From JBHIET01 sp046760785 (GTDB lineage: Bacteria; Chloroflexota; Anaerolineae; B4-G1), in contig JBHIET010000100.1 in the NCBI GenBank assembly GCA_046760785.1, positions 1 through 9,703 on the forward strand: a stretch of DNA of 9,703 nt, read 5' to 3'. How positions within the stretch are numbered: the stretch's first letter is position 1; the number at the start of each line of letters is the position of its first letter. This document shows positions 1-5,163 of the stretch, one piece after another. The notes beneath the pieces were generated by a model. The model was not told where the DNA came from and ran no database searches. It saw only the letters and a list, made by a program, of their open reading frames with translations. The position numbers were made by a program, and so were the translations under genes.

Positions 1-52
1 ACTCAGGACGACTGGCCTGATTTAGCTGCTAGCGGAGTGCGAAATCTAGGCT

Positions 53-130
53 AAGCAAGCAAAGCCCCCTCCGGGGGCTGGATTTCAGCCCGTAGGGCTT
101 TGTTGCTCAACCCGGGCGTTCACGTCCGGG
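53..130. repeat. REP-like structured repeat with nested hairpins
   Basis: The segment folds extensively. An outer stem pairs 54-67 with 95-107 (13 bp with one bulged G at 59). It encloses GGGCTG (75-80) and CAGCCC (86-91) around a 5-nt loop. A competing hairpin pairs AGCCCCC (63-69) with GGGGGCT (73-79). A separate hairpin follows at 111-130: CCCGGGCG and CGTCCGGG around a TTCA loop, with one mismatch. Two or three GC-rich imperfect palindromes in tandem between genes is the layout of dispersed REP-type elements mobilised by RAYT (Y1-type) transposases in many bacteria. That assignment is by resemblance only; no transposase is present here and no second copy lies in the window. Confidence 0.55.
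61..79 (-). terminator. possible terminator of the exporter operon
   Basis: Read on the minus strand, the 7-bp GC-only-core stem AGCCCCC/GGGGGCT with a 3-nt loop is followed by TTTGCTTGCTT, a broken T-rich stretch. It lies about 140 nt past the permease stop codon. It could end transcription of the adaptor-ATPase-permease operon. The T-tract is poor and the hairpin is also part of the REP-like repeat, so termination may be a by-product of that element. Confidence 0.3.
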
Positions 131-217
131 TGAGTGCTCCATAGTGTACCACAGATTGCTGGCATCGGTCAACAGACATCCCCCAACTTACCAGCCTATC
201 AGTTTCCCAACCTACCA

Positions 218-1516
218 TTACTCATACCGCAGTGCCTCGATAGGGTTCAGCCCTGCCGCCTGGTTGGCAGGGTAGATGCCGAAGAACAGCCCGATGGCAA
301 ACGAGAAACCCACGGCCAGCAACACCGAGTCGAACGTGACCAGCGACTCCAACACTCCTGTCAACGACACCAATTGGCCCAGGCCCAGGCCCAGCAGGAT
401 ACCAAGCAACCCTCCCAGCAGGCTCAGCACCACCGCCTCCATCAGGAACTGCGTCAGGATGTCCGCCTTCCGCGCGCCCACGGCCTTGCGGATGCCGATC
501 TCCCGCGTGCGCTCCGTCACGGAGACCAGCAGGATGTTCATAATGCCGATGCCCCCCACCAGGAGCGAGATGCCGGCGACGGCCCCCAGAAAAATCGTCA
601 GGATGTCCGTTACCGTCGTCATCATGGCCAACATGTCGGCCTGACTCATCACGTTAAAGTCCGCCTCCTCGTCTGGGTCGAGGCCGTGGCGACTCCGCAA
701 CAAGGCATCAATCTGATCCACAACCGCCTCCGACTGATCCTCCGAGGCCGCCACCACGTTGACGCTGGTCACGATAGGCTCCCCCAGGGCGTTGCGCCCT
801 TCAAAGATCTTGGTCTGGGCCGTGGTGATGGGCACGAACACCGCATCGTCCGCGCTGCCCATCATTGAGTTGCCTTTTTCCTCCAACACACCGACCACGG
901 TCAACGAAACCCGCCCGCTGTTCAGAGCTTGCCCTGAGCCTGTCGAAGGGCCGGAGAGAGCGACCTTGATCTTTTGTCCGATGGGATCAAAGCCGCCAAA
1001 AAGGTCCTGCGCCGTCTGATAGCCCAGCACGGCCACGTTGGCCCGTTTGTCCACATCCTTTTCCTCGATGAAATGGCCGCTCGCCACCTCCAGATCATAG
1101 GCACTCAAATACTCGCCCGTCGTCCCCAGCACCGAGACGTTGACGTTGGCGTCGCCAAAGATGACCTGGGTGTTCTGGGAATACTCCGGAGCGACGAGCG
1201 CCGCATCGGGCACGTTGCCAGGGTCAGCGATGGCCTCGGCGTCGGCGTAGGTGAGGGTGGTGGCGCTGCCTGCCGCGTTCCGCACTGGGCCGCTTTCGAA
1301 AGCGCCCGGAGACACGAAGAGCAGGTTGGTGCCGATGCTGGTGATCTCCTCGGTGATGGAAGCCTGCGCCCCTTCACCGATGGACATCAACGCGATAACG
1401 GCCCCCACGCCGATGATCACGCCCAACATCGTCAGTGCCGAGCGCATCTTATTGACCAGCAGCCCGTCCAGGGCCACCCGCACATTCTCCAATAAGTCCG
1501 CTATCCACGCTATCAT
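218..1516 (-). CDS. MacB/FtsX-type ABC transporter permease
   Basis: This is the permease of a MacB-like exporter, 432 residues, acting in the cytoplasmic membrane with the ATPase and adaptor encoded just upstream. The layout is typical of the family: one N-terminal membrane segment (about 26-45), a large extracytoplasmic MacB core domain (about 46-300), then an FtsX domain with three membrane segments (about 304-333, 356-385 and 396-416). The ERTREIGIRKAVGA motif (335-348), the conserved coupling loop to the ATPase, and the C-terminal NPIEALRYE are both present. ATG at 1516 overlaps the ATPase stop by 4 nt (ATGA), implying translational coupling. Residues 189-199 (GPSTGSGQALN) are an in-frame insertion of a dispersed palindromic repeat in the extracytoplasmic domain. 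MacB-class proteins move substrates by mechanotransmission; the substrate here cannot be read from the sequence. Confidence 0.93.
   Translation of the reverse strand: MIAWIADLLENVRVALDGLLVNKMRSALTMLGVIIGVGAVIALMSIGEGAQASITEEITSIGTNLLFVSPGAFESGPVRNAAGSATTLTYADAEAIADPGNVPDAALVAPEYSQNTQVIFGDANVNVSVLGTTGEYLSAYDLEVASGHFIEEKDVDKRANVAVLGYQTAQDLFGGFDPIGQKIKVALSGPSTGSGQALNSGRVSLTVVGVLEEKGNSMMGSADDAVFVPITTAQTKIFEGRNALGEPIVTSVNVVAASEDQSEAVVDQIDALLRSRHGLDPDEEADFNVMSQADMLAMMTTVTDILTIFLGAVAGISLLVGGIGIMNILLVSVTERTREIGIRKAVGARKADILTQFLMEAVVLSLLGGLLGILLGLGLGQLVSLTGVLESLVTFDSVLLAVGFSFAIGLFFGIYPANQAAGLNPIEALRYE
932..950 (-). repeat. dispersed palindromic repeat inside the permease gene
   Basis: On the minus (coding) strand this 19-mer reads CCCTTCGACAGGCTCAGGG, with outer arms CCCT and AGGG able to pair. 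It is translated in frame as part of GPSTGSGQALN. A related copy lies at 8593-8611 in the opposite orientation relative to its reading frame. From memory, elements of this kind are scattered in large numbers through Chloroflexota genomes; this cannot be verified from the window. Confidence 0.6.
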
Positions 1517-2202
1517 TGTCTCACCTCATCCACGACCAGTCCGTCCCGCAACCGCACAATCCGCCCCGCCTGCGCACCGATCTCCTCGTCGTGCGTGACC
1601 ATCAGCACGGTGATGCCTCTTTCCTCGTGTAGCCGGTGAAGAATCTCCATCACCTCGGCGCCCGCCTTGGAATCCAGGTTGCCGGTGGGCTCGTCGGCCA
1701 TGATGATGGCGGGATTGTTGACCAGCGCCCGGGCGATGGCCACCCGCTGTTGCTCCCCGCCAGAGAGCTCCGTCGGCTGGTGGTCCATCCGGTCGCCAAG
1801 CCCGACCATCTCCAGCGCCTCTTGCGCCCGCCGTGCCCGCTCGGCCAGGGGGATGCGCTGCCCATCCCGGGTGTATTGCATGGGCAGCATCACCTGCTTC
1901 AGCGCGCTGGTGCGGGGCAGCAGGTTGAAGGTCTGGAAGACAAAGCCGATCTGCTGGTTGCGAATGGCCGCCAGTTGGTTGTCCTCCATACCCCCCACCT
2001 CGATCCCATCCAGTCGGTACACACCAGAGGTCGGCGTGTCCAGGCAGCCAACGACGTGCATCAGCGTGGACTTGCCGGAGCCGGAAGGCCCCATGATCGC
2101 CACCCACTCCCCCCGCTCAATCTCCAACGATACACCGCGCAGGGCGTGGACCTCCACTTCTCCCATCTGATAAATCTTGGTGACGTTCTCGATCTCGATC
2201 AT
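1513..2202 (-). CDS. ABC transporter ATPase, MacB/LolD class
   Basis: This 229-residue nucleotide-binding subunit powers the exporter. All motifs are intact: Walker A GPSGSGKST (38-46), Q-loop Gln90, signature LSGGEQQ (146-152), Walker B IIMADEP (166-172), D-loop NLDS (175-178) and switch His204. A longer frame begins at TTG 2220, but the ATG at 2202 is chosen. It is preceded by GGAGGGG with a 6-nt gap, and MIEIENVTKIY is where this family normally starts. With this start, one base separates it from the adaptor stop codon, and its own stop overlaps the permease start. ATPase and permease are separate proteins, unlike E. coli MacB, where they are fused; the split form resembles Bacillus YknY/YknZ. 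Confidence 0.95.
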   Translation of the reverse strand: MIEIENVTKIYQMGEVEVHALRGVSLEIERGEWVAIMGPSGSGKSTLMHVVGCLDTPTSGVYRLDGIEVGGMEDNQLAAIRNQQIGFVFQTFNLLPRTSALKQVMLPMQYTRDGQRIPLAERARRAQEALEMVGLGDRMDHQPTELSGGEQQRVAIARALVNNPAIIMADEPTGNLDSKAGAEVMEILHRLHEERGITVLMVTHDEEIGAQAGRIVRLRDGLVVDEVRQ

Positions 2203-2203
2203 G

Positions 2204-3634
2204 CTAGTCCCCTCCACCAAACATGCCCTCCGGGCCGAATCCCCGCTCGGTGGAGCCTTGGGTAGGTGCAGCGACCACGCTCACCACGTCTCCCTCGGCC
2301 AGGCCGCTGGTGATCTCGACCTCGGTGTCGGTCGTCAGCCCCAACGTCACCTCCACCTGCCCGGTCTGGCTGCCGACCAGCCGGTAGACGTAAGCCTGCT
2401 CTCCCTCCGTGTGGACGGCGCGCAGTGGGACGATCAGCGCACCCTCTTGGCTGGCGGAGACGATCTCCACGTCGGCCGTCATCCCGGCGCGCAGCGGTAT
2501 CTCTGTCGGCGACAGGCGAACCGTGACCGGGTAGAGCACCACGCCGGACTCAACCTGGGCCACCGGCGCGATGAACGTCACCTCGCCGGTCAGTTCGGCG
2601 TCGGGAAAGGCATCCACGCTCACCAGCGCCTCCTGGCCGACGGTCACCTGCGCTACGTCGGTCTCGTCCAGGTTGATCTCCACCACCAGGACCGACAGGT
2701 CACTTATCACCACGATGGCTGATTGACCTGCACTGGCCATCTCGCCCGGCTGGATGTTCAACGCGGTGACAGTGCCGACCATGGGCGCGGTCAGTGTGGC
2801 CTGCTTCAGTTGCAGCCGGGCCTGTTCCAGGGATGCTCTGGCCTGGTCAACTTGAAGCTGGGCCGCCTCGATGTCGCTCTCGTCGGCGCCGTCCAGCAAA
2901 GCCTCCAGGTCATTCTGCGCCTGGCGATAGGCGTCAGCGGCGGCGGCCAGATCGTTGCTTGCCGACTGGAGCTGCTGATCCACCTGTTCCTGAACGCGCT
3001 TCAACTCCAGCTCTTTGTCCTCGAGTGTCTCCAGAGCATCCTCCACGAACCAATGGTCAGCGTCGTCCTCATTGTACTTCTCCAGCCAGTAGTTATAGTC
3101 CTCCAGCGCCTCATTGTACGCATCCTGCGCATCCTCCAACGATTCGTTGACCAAGATGCTATCCTGTGCGGTTCTTAGGCTAATCTGGGCCAGTTGCAAT
3201 GAAGCCGCAGCCTGGTCCACAGCATCCTGCGCCTGCTCGATGTCGGCCTGGTCTGGCGGTTCCAGCAAAGTCTCCAACTGTAACTCTGCCTCGCGCAGCG
3301 AGAGCTCGGCCTGGGTCACCTGCAGTTCTGGGTCATCTGTGTCCAGTTGGGCCAGGAGTTGCCCGGCCTCCACCTGCTGCCCCTCCTCGACGAACACCTC
3401 GGCCACCAGCCCGCTCGACGAGAAGGCCAGAGAGACCTCGGATTGTGGGGCCAGGCTGCCGGTCGCGTCAACGGTGACCCGCAGCGTACCTCGCTGGACG
3501 ACGGCCGTCTCCTCCGCCGGTGCCTGGGCTGCGGCACTCCGAGTCGAGAACCCCTGCCAGACGGTGTACCCTCCGTACCCTAGCCCGGCAAGCAGGACAA
3601 CAGCCACAACGACGATCCACTTTTTCTTGTTCAT
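2204..3634 (-). CDS. HlyD/MacA-type membrane-fusion adaptor subunit
   Basis: This 476-residue adaptor of the exporter is anchored in the cytoplasmic membrane by an N-terminal segment (about 6-25, preceded by MNKKK) with the rest outside. The order is a first half of a lipoyl-like barrel-sandwich (about 48-100), a long coiled coil (about 103-279), the second lipoyl half with TLTAPMVGTV (280-289) and IQPGEM (294-299), a beta-barrel (about 313-395) and a membrane-proximal domain (about 396-455), ending in a Gly-rich tail. The coiled coil is long, with two arms of roughly 85 residues. Similar sequences begin the outgoing arm (LETLLEPPDQADIEQAQ, 120-136) and end the returning arm (LEALLDGADESDIEAAQ, 243-259). 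ATG 3634 has a strong AGGAGG ribosome site 6 nt upstream. It is the first gene of the operon. Confidence 0.92.
   Translation of the reverse strand: MNKKKWIVVVAVVLLAGLGYGGYTVWQGFSTRSAAAQAPAEETAVVQRGTLRVTVDATGSLAPQSEVSLAFSSSGLVAEVFVEEGQQVEAGQLLAQLDTDDPELQVTQAELSLREAELQLETLLEPPDQADIEQAQDAVDQAAASLQLAQISLRTAQDSILVNESLEDAQDAYNEALEDYNYWLEKYNEDDADHWFVEDALETLEDKELELKRVQEQVDQQLQSASNDLAAAADAYRQAQNDLEALLDGADESDIEAAQLQVDQARASLEQARLQLKQATLTAPMVGTVTALNIQPGEMASAGQSAIVVISDLSVLVVEINLDETDVAQVTVGQEALVSVDAFPDAELTGEVTFIAPVAQVESGVVLYPVTVRLSPTEIPLRAGMTADVEIVSASQEGALIVPLRAVHTEGEQAYVYRLVGSQTGQVEVTLGLTTDTEVEITSGLAEGDVVSVVAAPTQGSTERGFGPEGMFGGGD
2209..2215 (-). promoter_or_regulatory. ribosome binding site fixing the ATPase start
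   Basis: GGAGGGG on the minus strand sits 6 nt before ATG 2202, inside the last codons of the adaptor gene. It favours this ATG over the TTG at 2220, which would add six non-conserved residues. Confidence 0.7.
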
Positions 3635-3651
3635 ACGTTTCCTCCTGTGTG

Positions 3652-3676
3652 AGTTTCCAGTAGTTTACAGGAAACT
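3652..3676. promoter_or_regulatory. perfect inverted repeat around a possible -10 box
   Basis: AGTTTCC (3652-3658) and GGAAACT (3670-3676) are perfect 7-bp arms around an 11-nt centre. The minus-strand hexamer TAAACT (3667-3662), a plausible -10 box for the adaptor operon, lies within the centre. The element could be a repressor operator or a leader-RNA hairpin. Function is inferred from position and symmetry only. Confidence 0.4.
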
Positions 3677-3677
3677 T

Positions 3678-3716
3678 ATGGAGAGACTATGGAGATTCGA
3701 TGGAGGGATAGTGGAG
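3678..3716 (-). promoter_or_regulatory. four 11-bp-phased direct repeats, likely response-regulator operator
   Basis: On the plus strand ATGGAG occurs at 3678, 3689 and 3700 and GTGGAG at 3711, an exact 11-bp period. On the minus strand the repeats read CTCCAC, CTCCAT, CTCCAT, CTCCAT towards the adaptor gene. Tandem 11-bp spacing, about one helical turn, is the known arrangement of sites bound by OmpR/PhoB-family winged-helix response regulators. The last repeat ends 10 nt before the possible -10 hexamer TAAACT, where such activators usually replace the -35 contact. No regulator gene lies in the window. Confidence 0.55.
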
Positions 3717-3732
3717 ATAGGGGTGTCGAGGT

Positions 3733-3761
3733 TTGACGAAACACGAACAACCAGTTACAAT
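3733..3761 (+). promoter_or_regulatory. sigma-70-type promoter for the BtrH-like gene
   Basis: TTGACG (3733-3738) and TACAAT (3756-3761) are separated by exactly 17 nt; each matches consensus in five of six positions. Transcription should start near 3768, about 43 nt ahead of ATG 3811. The promoter overlaps the first codons of a longer reading frame that starts with TTG at 3733, arguing that this extension is not translated. Confidence 0.65.
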
Positions 3762-3803
3762 GACTGGCAACACAGCCTGGATTGATCCTCCCCCAGCCAG
3801 TAG

Positions 3804-3809
3804 AAGGAG
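3804..3809 (+). promoter_or_regulatory. ribosome binding site of the BtrH-like gene
   Basis: AAGGAG lies 1 nt before ATG 3811 and 7 nt before GTG 3817. The spacing leaves the exact start open by two codons, but it clearly places initiation here rather than at TTG 3733 or ATG 3760. Confidence 0.5.
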
Positions 3810-3810
3810 C

Positions 3811-4890
3811 ATGGAAGTGACACTCAAACCACTGAAAGGATTCAAGTCGCTGAAAACGTACCACTGCGTCACCGGCTCGATGCGCCACGTCTACGTCTAC
3901 AATAGTCACGACGTCAGTGAGGACATGCTGCTGGGCGTAGGCGCGGGGGTGAGCTTTGGTTATTGGCACTTCAAGGGGCAGCTCCCCTTCATAGGCGGGC
4001 GGGGCAACGTCGAGCGGCCAAAGGTGGAGGGACTAGTCAAAACCACGGGAAGGCGCACCGGTGTGGCGGTTGAGACATACACCACCTCCAGCGCCCGCAA
4101 AGCCAGGCAGACGCTCCTGGGGATGCTCGACGCGGGTCAGCCGGTGATGATCCAGTGCGACATGGGCTTCTTGCCCTACTTCGACTTCGGCGACACGGAT
4201 TATCACTTCGGCTGGCACGTCGTAGTCGTCTGCGGGTACGACCCGTCAACACGCCAGGTGCTCATCGCCGACCGTGACGAGGAACTGCACCCGCTCTCGA
4301 TGGAGGACCTGGAAAAGGCGCGTGGCTCTACCTACAAGCCCTTCCCCCCTCGGCACAAGTGGTACACCTTCGACTTCAGCAACAAGCGACAGCCGGACGC
4401 CCGCGAGGTGCGAGAGGCTATCGCCGAACAGGCGAAAGAGATGTTGGAGCCGCCCATCAGCAACATCGGCGTCAAGGGCATCCGCAAGGCAGCCAGACGC
4501 GCACTCAAATGGCCTGACCAGATGGACGAGGACGCGCTGCGCCTCACGCTGTTCAACGCCTACATCTTCATTGACGCGGAGGGGGGGTCCGGTGGTGGCA
4601 TCTTCCGCTATATGTTCAGCCGCTTCCTGCGAGAGGCCGCTAGGATCATCGAAGACCCACGCATGGACGAGAGCGCCGATGAGTTCCAGCGCATCGGCGA
4701 TGGGTGGCAAGAGGTCGCCGAGATTTTCAAGCAGGGATGGGAGGCTGAAGATGCCGCTACCGTGCTCCCGGAGACAACGACCCGGATGATGGAAATCGCT
4801 GACCTGGAGGAGGCAGCGTGGATGCAATTGAGAGAGTTGGTGAAGGGGATAGGCGAAAGATCGCCAGAACCCGTCAAGGCACCTCAATAA
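3811..4890 (+). CDS. BtrH_N / DUF4872 domain protein (acyltransferase- or peptidase-like)
   Basis: This 359-residue protein has the BtrH N-terminal fold (about 10-155) followed by a DUF4872-type C-terminal domain (about 205-320). Features seen are YHCVTGSMRHV with Cys19, the SEDMLLGVGAGVSFGYW stretch (36-52), GWHVVVVCGYD with His136, and IADRD with Asp154. Cys, His and Asp form the papain-like set expected of the family. The C-terminal domain shows GGSGGGIFR (258-266) and FSRFLREAARII. In butirosin synthesis BtrH moves an acyl side chain from a carrier protein to the antibiotic; no carrier protein or other biosynthetic gene is near, so the substrate is unknown. ATG 3811 follows AAGGAG with only a 1-nt gap. 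GTG 3817 (357 residues) has ideal spacing and may be the true start. The longer TTG 3733 frame overlaps the promoter. Confidence 0.82.
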   Translation: MEVTLKPLKGFKSLKTYHCVTGSMRHVYVYNSHDVSEDMLLGVGAGVSFGYWHFKGQLPFIGGRGNVERPKVEGLVKTTGRRTGVAVETYTTSSARKARQTLLGMLDAGQPVMIQCDMGFLPYFDFGDTDYHFGWHVVVVCGYDPSTRQVLIADRDEELHPLSMEDLEKARGSTYKPFPPRHKWYTFDFSNKRQPDAREVREAIAEQAKEMLEPPISNIGVKGIRKAARRALKWPDQMDEDALRLTLFNAYIFIDAEGGSGGGIFRYMFSRFLREAARIIEDPRMDESADEFQRIGDGWQEVAEIFKQGWEAEDAATVLPETTTRMMEIADLEEAAWMQLRELVKGIGERSPEPVKAPQ

Positions 4891-4927
4891 AGGCAATGGC
4901 ACGAAACTTGCTACCAGATGTAACTGA

Positions 4928-5089
4928 GCGCCGCTGGTCGAGTTGCAGTTCGTCCCGCTGGTGCCGGGTCACCGGACGGTGGATCAATTACGTGCTGCCT
5001 ACGCCGACGTAAGTGTCGCGCCGACCTGGCGGTTGCTGCTTGATACACTGCTCCCGAAAGCGACGTCGTTCATCTATGCCATCTATTGA
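4928..5089 (+). pseudogene. orphan reading-frame remnant, unidentified
   Basis: The 273-bp gap between the BtrH-like gene and the large membrane protein contains a frame open from just after a TGA (4925-4927) to a TGA at 5087-5089, 53 codons with no start codon. Its translation (start APLVELQFVPLVPGHRTVDQ, later VAPTWRLLLDTLLPKATSF) has the composition and hydrophobic pattern of real protein rather than noise, and looks like the C-terminal end of a lost gene. I cannot name the family. No ribosome site or promoter was seen for it. Confidence 0.25.
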
Positions 5090-5163
5090 CGCATGGTACG
5101 GAATTCCTTGCCATCGGGGTGCATTTCAATCCTGGGGCAAACAGACCCTCCCGCAGGTTGCCA

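Noticed and set aside
111..130. CCCGGGCG/CGTCCGGG hairpin as a transcription terminator
   Set aside because: Neither strand has a T-tract after it; it fits better as part of the REP-like repeat.
974..1495. 173-residue plus-strand frame opposite the permease
   Set aside because: Composition (Asp, His, Arg, Gly) mirrors the permease codons on the other strand; no supporting signals.
2723..3178. Open plus-strand frames across the adaptor gene
   Set aside because: They are antisense to the coiled-coil region, whose Leu/Gln/Ala-rich codons keep other frames open; no ribosome sites or recognisable domains.
3678..3716. The regularly spaced repeats as a CRISPR array
   Set aside because: Units are 6 bp with 5-bp gaps, far too short for CRISPR, and no cas gene is present.
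3733..4890. A butirosin-like biosynthetic cluster around the BtrH-like gene
   Set aside because: No acyl carrier protein, ligase, aminotransferase or glycosyltransferase genes are in the window.
5086..5163. TTG-started extension of the membrane protein, or a TTGACG -35 at the same place
   Set aside because: The extra 26 residues lack family character, and the -10 position (TGCCAT) is too far from consensus to call a promoter.
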